From an uncultured Pseudomonadales bacterium (GTDB taxonomy: Bacteria > Pseudomonadota > Gammaproteobacteria > Pseudomonadales > Porticoccaceae), in the NCBI GenBank assembly GCA_943788445.1, contig CALSQH010000003.1:372001-436000 (forward strand): DNA of 64,000 bases, given 5' to 3'. The notes below the pieces were generated by a model. The model did no database searches and had not been told where the DNA came from. It saw nothing but the letters and a program-made list of their open reading frames with translations. Positions 56,467 through 64,000 of the stretch are shown here, piece after piece (position 1 is the stretch's first letter; each line of letters starts with the position of its first letter). Both the position numbers and the translations under genes were made by a program.

Positions 56467-57930
56467 ATGAGAGGACTCTCAAACAGAGCAAGACGCATAC
56501 GCAACCGGATACTACTGATCCTTTCGGCCAGCGTATTTTTGCTCTATGTTACCAGCGCCTCACGCATCAGTGACCTTGAACAAATTCAAACCAGCGGCGA
56601 ACTTCATGTACTGACCATTGACGGCCCGACCACCTATTATGAAGATGGTCGCGGTAAAAATGGCTTTGAATATCTACTCGCCAAAGCCTTCGCCGACAGT
56701 CTCGGTGTTGAACTGGTCATGAAGTCGAAACCCACCCTGCACGCCATGCTGCTCTCAATCGGCGGCCCTGAGGGTAGCTTCGCCGCTGCCAATATCACTC
56801 AAACCGAAGATCGTAATCAATGGTTGCAGTTTTCTGACCCCTATTTAGACGTTACTCAACATCTGGTCTATCGACGCGGCAGTTCACGGCCGCGCTCGCT
56901 GAACAATCTCAATGGCACATTGCTCGTCATCAAAGGTTCTTCCCATAGTGAGCGACTTAACTACTGGACTAAAGACTACCCCAACCTGGTTTGGCAAGAA
57001 GACGACAGCGCCGAGATGAGCGAACTAATGCGCATGGTTCACAACAAAGAAATCACCTACAGCGTAGTCGATTCTCTGGCCTATCTGGTCAGCCGGCATA
57101 TCTACCCCCAGGTGCGCCGAGCGCTTGATATTTCCGATTCGCAGCCTGTTGCCTGGGCATTTCCCACTCATGGAGACGGCACTTTACTGAAAGCAGCGAA
57201 TCAGTTTTTACATAAATACAGCGCCAGCGGAAAGCTCGATGTACTAAAAGATGAATTGCTCGCCCACACAGAAAACTTCTCTGTTGCCGACTCGCAGCGG
57301 CTCCGCGAATTAGTCAAACAAAGACTCCCAGACTATCAAGCCCTATTTGAAAAAACCGCCAACCAATTTAATTTCGATTGGCATCTACTGGCAGCGGTTG
57401 CCTATCAGGAATCACACTGGAATCCCAAAGCACGCTCCCCAACCGGCGTACGCGGACTGATGATGCTGACTCTGGGTACCGCCCATGAAATGAAAATAAA
57501 GAATCGCCTCGATCCACTGCAGAGCTTGCAGGGTGGAGCCGCCTATCTGGCCAAGCTCAAAACGCGCCTACCCAAACGAATTGCCGAACCAGATCGCACA
57601 TTTATGACTTTAGCTGCCTACAACGTGGGCATGGGCCATTTGGAAGATGCGCGAATATTAACTGAGCGCGGGGGGCAAAATCCCGACCTCTGGGCTGATG
57701 TGCGCCAATATCTCCCACTATTAAGTAACAAACAATACTACTCAACGTTGAAACATGGCTATGCACGAGGCAAAGAGCCGGTTGTCTATGTCGATAATAT
57801 TCAGTACTACACCCGCTACTTGCAACTGAATTCGCTCTCGTTGCAACGAGAGAGTGAAACAAGTAGAGAACCCACCACAGAAACATCGAAAAACACTGAC
57901 TGGGAAGGCTCTGGGCCTTCATCGCTTTAG
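56467..57930 (+). CDS. mltF: Membrane-bound lytic murein transglycosylase F
   Basis: A 487-residue periplasmic enzyme. Residues about 16-34 are a signal/anchor helix without a lipobox. About 45-265 form an ABC-type substrate-binding (SBP_bac_3) domain, which in MltF senses wall peptides. About 285-450 form the SLT domain, with the catalytic Glu in AYQESHWNP and the blocks SPTGVRGLMMLTLGTA and TLAAYNVGMGHLEDA. It cuts glycan strands to 1,6-anhydro muropeptides, the substrates of AmpG and AmpD encoded at 14.6-17.4 kb. Divergent from purL, 149 bp between starts; mltF-purL adjacency is also known in E. coli. Confidence 0.94.
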   Translation: MRGLSNRARRIRNRILLILSASVFLLYVTSASRISDLEQIQTSGELHVLTIDGPTTYYEDGRGKNGFEYLLAKAFADSLGVELVMKSKPTLHAMLLSIGGPEGSFAAANITQTEDRNQWLQFSDPYLDVTQHLVYRRGSSRPRSLNNLNGTLLVIKGSSHSERLNYWTKDYPNLVWQEDDSAEMSELMRMVHNKEITYSVVDSLAYLVSRHIYPQVRRALDISDSQPVAWAFPTHGDGTLLKAANQFLHKYSASGKLDVLKDELLAHTENFSVADSQRLRELVKQRLPDYQALFEKTANQFNFDWHLLAAVAYQESHWNPKARSPTGVRGLMMLTLGTAHEMKIKNRLDPLQSLQGGAAYLAKLKTRLPKRIAEPDRTFMTLAAYNVGMGHLEDARILTERGGQNPDLWADVRQYLPLLSNKQYYSTLKHGYARGKEPVVYVDNIQYYTRYLQLNSLSLQRESETSREPTTETSKNTDWEGSGPSSL

Positions 57931-57958
57931 AGATTAATTAAAAATATGGCAGTGCGCG

Positions 57959-58417
57959 CTAACTTTTAGCCCGCTTTTGACGAAAAAAGCTACTGATAAT
58001 TTCACCACAGTCCTCAGCCAAAACACCGCCCTGAAATTCAATTGAATGATTGTAATGATTTTCATCCATCAACCTTAGCTGACTCTCCAGCGCTCCAGCT
58101 CGAGGCTCAGGAGCACCAAAAACAATTTTGCCGATTCGTGCATGAATCATGGCACCGACACACATGGTGCAGGGCTCTATAGTCACATACAGATCACAGC
58201 CGCTAAGGCGATAGTTCTGCAGAGCTGCGGATGCATTGCGCAGGGCAATAATTTCCGCATGGCCAGTTGGATCACAGCTCGTTATCGGCTGATTAAAACC
58301 CTCACCAATCACCAAACCATCTTTAACCACCAAGGCACCCACTGGCACCTCACCGGCTTCGGCAGCCTGCTCGGCAAGCGCAATAGCTCTGCGCATAAAA
58401 ACTTCATCGGAAGTCAC
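57959..58417 (-). CDS. tadA: tRNA-specific adenosine deaminase TadA
   Basis: A 152-residue zinc deaminase converting A34 to inosine in tRNA-Arg(ACG). The zinc/catalytic motif HAEIIALRNAS near residue 53 (His and catalytic Glu) and PCTMCVGAMIHARI near 83 (two Cys ligands) are complete. Length is close to E. coli TadA (167). The start is GTG at 58417 with GGTGAT upstream. Convergent with mltF (the same neighbour pair occurs in E. coli: mltF, tadA) and divergent from epmB. Confidence 0.95.
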   Translation of the reverse strand: MTSDEVFMRRAIALAEQAAEAGEVPVGALVVKDGLVIGEGFNQPITSCDPTGHAEIIALRNASAALQNYRLSGCDLYVTIEPCTMCVGAMIHARIGKIVFGAPEPRAGALESQLRLMDENHYNHSIEFQGGVLAEDCGEIISSFFRQKRAKS

Positions 58418-58537
58418 ATCATCACCTGTACATTAATCAACGTTTTATCAACCGCCCTCTATAACAAACTATCCACCCGAATCGGGAATAGCGTAAACTC
58501 TGTAGCATACCGACCACAAAGCCTGCCATAAACCGCC

Positions 58538-59548
58538 ATGCTAAATTCTCCACAGCCTATTGCCATCACTTCCGACTGGAAATTGGAATTAAGTCAGTCC
58601 GTCACAACCATTGATGAACTTCTTGACAGTCTAGACCTAGACAAAAAAGCGCTTAGCACTAGCCAACAGGCAGCAATAGATTTTCCCTTGAGAGTACCGA
58701 GGCCATTTATCGCCCGAATGCAGCCTAATAACCCCAATGATCCGCTGCTGCTACAAGTGCTACCCGTAAAAGCAGAGCTAACCATTATAGAAGGCTATAG
58801 CCAAGACCCCCTCGACGAGGCAACACACAACCCCATTGCCGGCATTGTACATAAATATGCCAACCGGCTGCTGTTAGTTATCAGTCCCGCCTGCGCGATC
58901 AACTGTCGCTATTGTTTTCGCCGCCACTTCCCCTACGAGGAAAATCGTCAGAGCAAAGAGCAATGGCAAAGTGCTCTAGACTATATACGCAGTGACAAAG
59001 AGATCAACGAAGTCATTTACAGTGGCGGCGACCCCCTTGCGGCCAACGACCATTTCTTAGCTTGGCTAACCGAGCAGATCGCCAATATTGCGCATATTAA
59101 ACGCCTGCGTATTCACACCCGACTGCCCGTGGTAATCCCCTCGCGCATCGACCAAACATTTTTATCTTGGGCAACCGCCACAAGACTAAAGCCTATCGTG
59201 GTCCTGCATATCAACCACAGCAACGAAATAGATAGCGACGTCGCAGCTAGCATTAAACGGTTACAGGACTGTGGCATTAAAGTCTTAAATCAAAGCGTAT
59301 TACTGCGCGGTATCAATGACAGTGCAGACTGTTTGGCCGAACTTAGCGAAAAGCTTTTTGACTGTGATGTTATGCCCTATTACCTGCACCTACTTGACCC
59401 GGTCGCCGGCGCCAGCCATTTCGATATCGATGAAAATCACGCGAAAACAATTTACGCCGAACTACAGGCTATTTTGCCCGGATTTTTAGTGCCAAAACTG
59501 GTCCGCGAAGTCCCCCACCAAAAATCTAAAACCACGATCGCCCCATAA
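58538..59548 (+). CDS. epmB: EF-P beta-lysylation protein EpmB (radical SAM)
   Basis: A 336-residue lysine 2,3-aminomutase relative. The radical-SAM cluster motif is CAINCRYCFRRHFPY near residue 108 (CxxxCxxC), followed by EVIYSGGDPLA near 150. EpmB converts lysine to R-beta-lysine, which EpmA attaches to elongation factor P so that ribosomes pass polyproline stretches. Length is close to E. coli EpmB (342); the C-terminal extension of true aminomutases is missing, as expected. Neither efp nor epmA is adjacent here, although efp is usually a neighbour of epmB. Confidence 0.93.
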   Translation: MLNSPQPIAITSDWKLELSQSVTTIDELLDSLDLDKKALSTSQQAAIDFPLRVPRPFIARMQPNNPNDPLLLQVLPVKAELTIIEGYSQDPLDEATHNPIAGIVHKYANRLLLVISPACAINCRYCFRRHFPYEENRQSKEQWQSALDYIRSDKEINEVIYSGGDPLAANDHFLAWLTEQIANIAHIKRLRIHTRLPVVIPSRIDQTFLSWATATRLKPIVVLHINHSNEIDSDVAASIKRLQDCGIKVLNQSVLLRGINDSADCLAELSEKLFDCDVMPYYLHLLDPVAGASHFDIDENHAKTIYAELQAILPGFLVPKLVREVPHQKSKTTIAP

Positions 59549-59614
59549 CAAAAAAACACTCACTTTTAATTAAAAAAAGGCTGAGGACATAGACCTCCCG
59601 TTCGTTCTAGAGGT

Positions 59615-59636
59615 GGTAGGTTAAATTTAATCTACC
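59615..59636. promoter_or_regulatory. 22-bp near-perfect palindrome upstream of the TonB receptor gene
   Basis: GGTAG G TTAAATTTAA T CTACC: two 11-bp halves with one mismatch, about 70 bp before the receptor start. Size and symmetry suggest an operator for a dimeric regulator. It does not match a Fur box well. Confidence 0.45.
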
Positions 59637-59705
59637 AGCGATGTATTCAGATAACAAAAAAATTGAAGCGTCGTTCCTTTTTGAACACTATCTCGGGGGA
59701 GATCT

Positions 59706-62270
59706 ATGAACACTAAAACCTTTTGGAAATTAAATACACTTGCAGCTGCAATTATCGCTGGAAGCACTGTGCTTCCTACAATTGCTATAGCTGCTGACGA
59801 AGGCATGGTAGAAGAAATTGTAACTACTGGTAGCCGTGTTAAAGCACGTTCAACCACTGAAACACCTGCACCTGTAGATGTTATTAGTGCCGCTGAACTG
59901 GCTAACCAAGGCGACACTGATATCAGCAATCTGCTACGTAACTCAGTACCTTCTTACAGCGTAAACGACCAACCAATCAGTGATGCGGCGACTCTAGTTC
60001 GTCCTGCTAACCTGCGCGGCATGGCTCCTGACCACACATTGCTGTTAGTTAATGGCAAGCGTCGTCATCGTGCTGCTGTTATTACCTGGTTGGGTAACGG
60101 TATTTCAAACGGTTCTCAAGGACCAGACGCTGCTGCAATTCCCGGCGCAGCACTTAAGAGCGTTGAAGTTCTTCGAGATGGTGCAGCTGCACAGTATGGC
60201 TCTGATGCCATTGCAGGCGTACTTAACTTCAACCTGAAAGATGCAAGCGAAGGCGGCAGCATTGGATTACGCACCGGCCAGTACACGGAAGGCGACGGCG
60301 ATCAAATGACCATATCCATAAACAAAGGCATGCAACTGGGCAGTAATGGCTTTGTAAATGCGACACTGGAATATGGCAGCTCAGAAGCAACTAGCCGTTC
60401 AGAGCAGCGTAACGATGCACAGGGTCTTATTGACGCTGGCGTTCAAGGTGTTCCAGCTCCCGCTATGGTTTGGGGTCGTCCAATTGTTGATGACGACATG
60501 AAATTGTTCGTCAACTTTGGTGCAGACCTGGGTGGCGGTACAGAAATGTATGGTTACACCAACGTCAACTCCAAAAAAGTAGACGGCGGCTTCTTCTTCC
60601 GTAACCCCACTAATCGTCCAGGCGTTTTTGCTGATGGCGGCGATGATGACAACCTGCTAGTTGCAGACACCACTGGTGATATGTCGGGTAACTGTGATCA
60701 GTATGCAGTGCCTTACTCTGCATCTGCTGTAGCGGATCTGGTTGCCGATGATAACTGCTTCAACTTCAACGAGACTATCCCTGGTGGATTTACGCCTCGT
60801 TTTGGCGGCAAGGTTACTGACCAGTCTTTCTTGTTTGGCTTAAAAGGCGCAACTGATGGCGGTATGGGTTGGGACGTTAGCACTTACTACGGTAAGAGCA
60901 AAGCTGACTTCCATATTAACAACACTGTGAATGCCAGCCTTCTGGATTTGACTCCACGCAACTTTGATCCGGGTTACTACCAGCAGGTTGATATGAACCT
61001 GAATGCTGATTTCACTTACTCGCTAAGCGAAGCTGTAAACCTAGCATTCGGTGCAGAATACCGTACTGAAGAGTTCACTGTTGGTGCCGGACAAGAAGAG
61101 TCGTTCATTGACGGCGGCTATGGTGATCAAGGCTTCAGCACATCTTCAAACGGTTTCCCTGGATTCCCTGCTGCAACTTCTGGGGTATTTGATCGCTCTA
61201 ACTTCGCTGCCTATGTAGAGGCTGAGTGGGATGCATCTGACGATCTGCTAGTTCAATCTGCATTGCGTTTTGAAGACTTTGAAGATTTCGGTACTACCAC
61301 CAACTACAAGATTGGTGCTAACTACCGTATGACCGACGACATGGGTGTACGTGCAACTTATAGCACAGGTTTTAAAGCACCAACACCCGGTCAGTCAAAC
61401 ACTTCAAATACCTCTACCGAGCTAACAGGTGGTGTTTTGGTTAACAATGGTACGATCCCTGCAACAAGTGCTGTAGCACTTCGCAACGGCGGCGCGCCAC
61501 TGAAGGCTGAAGATGCGACTAACTTCACTCTGGGTGTCTACGCAACCGTAGGCGAGTTTGATATCACTGTTGACTACTTCGATATCGATGTAGAGGATCG
61601 TTTAAACCTCTCGTCAGAAGTTGAATTAACGGATGATGACATTGCCGATCTAATTGCTGAAGGTGTTCCAGGCGCTGGTGATTTAAGACGTTTCCGTTTC
61701 TTCACCAATGACTTCAACACTAACACTAGCGGTTTCGATATTATCGTTTCAACTAGCACCGATTGGATGGGTGGAACCACTCAGTGGAATCTTGCTTACA
61801 ACCAAACTAAGACAGATGTTACTGAATACAACACAGCAACTATCGACCCACAGCGTATCAAGCAAATCGAAGACACTACGCCTGAGACGCGCTGGAACCT
61901 GTCAGCTAATCACAGCATGGACGCATGGCGCTTCCTCGCTCGTGTAAGCTTCTATGACGAGTGGTTCGACCAGTTCGAGTGTGATGTATTTGCTTCAAGC
62001 TGTAACGATGACATCCTTGCAGATAACGGTGCTTACACGTTTGACTCAGAGTTTGTTGTTGATTTAGAAGCTGAATACGAAATCAACGCAAGTTCTAGCT
62101 TACTGCTTGGCGTGAACAATGTTCTCGACAACAGTGGCCAGACCACAACTGAAATGCATGACCTTGGATTTAACACAGCAACTGCCGCCGTAGGTAACAC
62201 TTACAGCGCATTCGCTCCAATGGGCTTCAGCGGTGCATTCTGGTACGCGAACTACCGTTACAACTTCTAA
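59706..62270 (+). CDS. TonB-dependent outer-membrane receptor
   Basis: An 854-residue receptor. Signal peptide: about 1-29, ending AIAIAA. A TonB box-like VEEIVTTGSR follows near residue 36. The plug domain (about 50-175) has the ANLRGMAPDHTLLLVNGKRR block and the end signature LRDGAAAQYGSDAIAGVLNF. A 22-strand barrel fills the rest and ends in Tyr-Arg-Tyr-Asn-Phe, the BAM recognition tail. It imports an unknown large substrate with energy from TonB-ExbBD. GSxxAAAIPG-type plugs without a carboxypeptidase-like N-terminal domain do not show the ligand. A strong terminator follows. There is no substrate-specific partner on the same strand. Confidence 0.92.
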   Translation: MNTKTFWKLNTLAAAIIAGSTVLPTIAIAADEGMVEEIVTTGSRVKARSTTETPAPVDVISAAELANQGDTDISNLLRNSVPSYSVNDQPISDAATLVRPANLRGMAPDHTLLLVNGKRRHRAAVITWLGNGISNGSQGPDAAAIPGAALKSVEVLRDGAAAQYGSDAIAGVLNFNLKDASEGGSIGLRTGQYTEGDGDQMTISINKGMQLGSNGFVNATLEYGSSEATSRSEQRNDAQGLIDAGVQGVPAPAMVWGRPIVDDDMKLFVNFGADLGGGTEMYGYTNVNSKKVDGGFFFRNPTNRPGVFADGGDDDNLLVADTTGDMSGNCDQYAVPYSASAVADLVADDNCFNFNETIPGGFTPRFGGKVTDQSFLFGLKGATDGGMGWDVSTYYGKSKADFHINNTVNASLLDLTPRNFDPGYYQQVDMNLNADFTYSLSEAVNLAFGAEYRTEEFTVGAGQEESFIDGGYGDQGFSTSSNGFPGFPAATSGVFDRSNFAAYVEAEWDASDDLLVQSALRFEDFEDFGTTTNYKIGANYRMTDDMGVRATYSTGFKAPTPGQSNTSNTSTELTGGVLVNNGTIPATSAVALRNGGAPLKAEDATNFTLGVYATVGEFDITVDYFDIDVEDRLNLSSEVELTDDDIADLIAEGVPGAGDLRRFRFFTNDFNTNTSGFDIIVSTSTDWMGGTTQWNLAYNQTKTDVTEYNTATIDPQRIKQIEDTTPETRWNLSANHSMDAWRFLARVSFYDEWFDQFECDVFASSCNDDILADNGAYTFDSEFVVDLEAEYEINASSSLLLGVNNVLDNSGQTTTEMHDLGFNTATAAVGNTYSAFAPMGFSGAFWYANYRYNF

Positions 62271-62297
62271 GAAACTCGTAATGAGTTAATTGGAAGA

Positions 62298-62323
62298 TAA
62301 GGTCAGTGTGAAAATACTGACCT
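62298..62323 (+). other. 9-bp hairpin after the TonB receptor gene
   Basis: AAGGTCAGT, loop, ACTGACCTT. It precedes the main terminator by about 10 bp; it is probably a 3'-end stabilising or weak terminating stem. Confidence 0.5.
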
Positions 62324-62332
62324 TTAAGATAC

Positions 62333-62366
62333 AAAAAAAGGGGTGCCAATTGGCACCCCTTTTTCT
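62333..62366. terminator. Bidirectional terminator between the TonB receptor and MDR genes
   Basis: AAAAAAAGGGGTGCC, AATT, GGCACCCCTTTTT: a strong stem of 7-9 bp with A-run and T-run. It serves both convergent genes. Confidence 0.92.
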
Positions 62367-62389
62367 TTACTGACTTTTCACATTAGCTC

Positions 62390-63526
62390 TTATTTTTGTG
62401 GGTTCAACAAGTACTTTTCACCCGTAACTTGTTTCGCGTAACGTTTAAGAATCTCCGGCTGCAACATTTCCTCGAAGGAAATCTCTTGAGTGTAATGACT
62501 GGCGAAAGTCGTTTTAATCTCACTGGCCACACGCTGGCGCATCTGCTGGAATTTCTCCATGCCAATTCGACCAATCATCGGCATTAACAGCCAGCCTCCC
62601 AGACCCCACTGCATACCAAATGATCGATTTAAAACCGTCGGCGTCTGGTCTAGCCCACCATAGATATACACTTGCTTATAGGTATCTGAGCCATACACAG
62701 AGTATTCAGTCGCAGCTTTATTAGCCGCAACTTCCATTGCAGCCAGAATTTGCCCAGGCAGCTTGCCTCCATTGCCACCACCTGTGGCATCAAAACCTAT
62801 GGTAGCGCCACTAGCCACCAGTGCAGCCACCAGGTCTTGCATAAAAGTGGGCTCACTGGTGTTGCAAATATACTCCGCACCCAGCTTCTTAAGTACATCT
62901 ACCTGTTCAGCTTTTCTAACAATATTGACCAGAGGGATCGAGTCGTCGCGACAGATTTTAACCAACATCTGACCCAGGTTTGAGGCCGCAGCTGTATTCA
63001 GTAAGGCACTGTGATTTTCCATTTTCATGGTTTCAACAAAGGCCAGAGCGGTTAGTGGATTCACAAACGATGAGGCGGCTTCAGCAGAGCTTGTGCCCTC
63101 ATTCATAACCAAACAGCTAGTAGCCGGAAGGCATCTGTATTGAGAATACATAGCACCCCCAGCAACACCCACCGTCTTGCCTATCAGCCCTTTGGCATTA
63201 GCACCGGCATCTACAACGACCCCAGCGCCCTCATTACCAATCGACATCGATTGACCCACCCTGCCCTTTAGAGCACCCATTAACGCAGGGTTTATCTTCA
63301 TTTTTGCCACAGTCCCATCACCGGAACCGGTAACGCTGAGGCTATCAAAGTCAGCGGCAAAGCTAACCAGAAGACCAAGGTCTGAGGGATTAATGGGAGA
63401 GGCTTCTATTTTGACTAAAACTTCGTTTTCTGAAGGTGTTGGAATTTCTACAGTGGCGATAGAGATTTCTATATTCCCATCGCTGGTGACCATTGATCTA
63501 ATCTCTTTTGAAGACTGCTCTGACAT
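62390..63526 (-). CDS. MDR-family oxidoreductase without zinc site (quinone-reductase-like)
   Basis: A 378-residue protein of the medium-chain dehydrogenase/reductase superfamily. The N-terminal GroES-like part has VLVKIEASPINPSDL near residue 36 and SIGNEGAGVVVDAG near 98, where zinc enzymes have GHExxG; Asn replaces His, and the Cys ligands are missing, so it should be a zinc-free NAD(P)H-dependent reductase. The Rossmann part has NTAAASNLGQMLVK near 188. Substrate unknown. The start is ATG at 63526. It follows the partial SMP-30 gene by about 157 bp on the same strand, so they may be one transcript. Confidence 0.85.
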   Translation of the reverse strand: MSEQSSKEIRSMVTSDGNIEISIATVEIPTPSENEVLVKIEASPINPSDLGLLVSFAADFDSLSVTGSGDGTVAKMKINPALMGALKGRVGQSMSIGNEGAGVVVDAGANAKGLIGKTVGVAGGAMYSQYRCLPATSCLVMNEGTSSAEAASSFVNPLTALAFVETMKMENHSALLNTAAASNLGQMLVKICRDDSIPLVNIVRKAEQVDVLKKLGAEYICNTSEPTFMQDLVAALVASGATIGFDATGGGNGGKLPGQILAAMEVAANKAATEYSVYGSDTYKQVYIYGGLDQTPTVLNRSFGMQWGLGGWLLMPMIGRIGMEKFQQMRQRVASEIKTTFASHYTQEISFEEMLQPEILKRYAKQVTGEKYLLNPQK

Positions 63527-63683
63527 ACCTTTCTCCCCTAAAATATATTATCCATAACCACTACAAACTCTATTCGACGATAGATTTTAAATTTTCGTAG
63601 TGGATATTCTTTTATCCAGAGTAACAGTTTTCACTTATGGATCCAGTGAAAAACCGGAGAGTCACTAAAACACTCAAATGAAA

Positions 63684-64000
63684 TTAAAAAGGGAAGCCCT
63701 GAACATTCAATTTGGCAGTGTAAATCCCCGCTTTTAAACAGGGCTTGTCACCACAGTAGCGAAGTTTTTCGCCGTCCATCGGTGCGGTTAAACTAGTAAT
63801 AAATAGGGTTTTACCCTCGTCACCACCAAAAGCGACATTGGTCACAATATGAATACCCTCAACGTTTAGCTCTCCCACTTCACGATAGGTTTTATCTAAA
63901 ACCACAACCACCTGTCCGTCGGTTCTTGAAGGCAACTCACGGGTAGTAGTGATATAGATATTACCGCTGCAATCTTTACCCAAACCATCAATTGGCGTAT
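63684..64000 (-). CDS. SMP-30/gluconolactonase-like beta-propeller protein, N-terminus outside the window
   Basis: Only the last 105 residues are in the window. The frame is open to the right edge; the sequence there reads TPIDGLGKDCSGNIYIT, matching the repeated DG(L/I)..D..GN(I/V)Y blade motif of the SMP-30/gluconolaconase/LRE family, followed by VTNVAFGGDEGKTLFIT, the typical penultimate blade. Such proteins are calcium- or zinc-dependent lactonases of sugar or other lactones. The nearby TTG at 63983 is not a start. A Cys pair near the C-terminus (RYCGDKPC) is unusual for the family and may form a disulfide, suggesting export. Confidence 0.75.
   Translation of the reverse strand, partial: TPIDGLGKDCSGNIYITTTRELPSRTDGQVVVVLDKTYREVGELNVEGIHIVTNVAFGGDEGKTLFITSLTAPMDGEKLRYCGDKPCLKAGIYTAKLNVQGFPF

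Overview
The window is a chromosomal segment of a gammaproteobacterium of moderate GC. Gene content (Pseudomonas-type pilA, DUF1631, AmpE, DUF5062, rnpB next to mraZ, a large TonB receptor) suggests a free-living, probably marine lineage near Cellvibrionales/SAR92. That placement is inference, because there is no rRNA in the window. Almost every gene is a housekeeping gene. No phage, transposase, integrase, CRISPR array, rRNA or tRNA was seen.

Layout. 1-6.4 kb: a basic protein tail, yqcC, dinG-type helicase, an acyltransferase, pyrB and sbcB. 6.5-10.9 kb: an OmpA-like porin, class I fumarase translationally coupled to an unknown membrane coiled-coil protein, and a PuuD-like membrane protein. 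11.4-13.5 kb: groESL with a recognisable sigma-32 promoter. 13.6-17.4 kb: fxsA, an alkyltransferase-like protein, and the muropeptide recycling genes ampG, ampE and ampD. 17.4-27.1 kb: DUF1631, nadC, the type IV pilus genes pilA/pilB-pilC-pilD, coaE and yacG. 27.3-50.6 kb: mutT, argJ, secA, an M23 peptidase, lpxC and the complete division/cell-wall (dcw) cluster, all on the minus strand, transcribed from mraZ down to lpxC. 50.9-51.3 kb: RNase P RNA. 51.4-52.1 kb: a repeat-rich island. 52.1-64 kb: DUF5062, purL, mltF, tadA, epmB, a TonB receptor, a zinc-less MDR oxidoreductase and a partial SMP-30 protein.

The run from mraZ to ampE follows the order known from E. coli minutes 2-2.5 (dcw, lpxC, secA, mutT, yacG, coaE, pilus genes, nadC, ampD, ampE). 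Differences are argJ inserted after secA, an M23 peptidase in the secM position and no zapD. The genes form one theme: lipid II synthesis (murE/F/mraY/murD/murG/murC/ddl), septal assembly (ftsL/I/W/Q/A/Z), outer-membrane lipid A (lpxC) and wall turnover and recycling (mltF, ampG, ampD).

The most unusual items are two families of dispersed palindromic elements in intergenic DNA. Their stems differ in sequence between copies but stay complementary, around conserved non-stem segments. The other main anomaly is murE, an essential gene that carries two separate frameshifts while every neighbour is intact. Positions of non-coding sites were read by eye and may be off by one or two bases.
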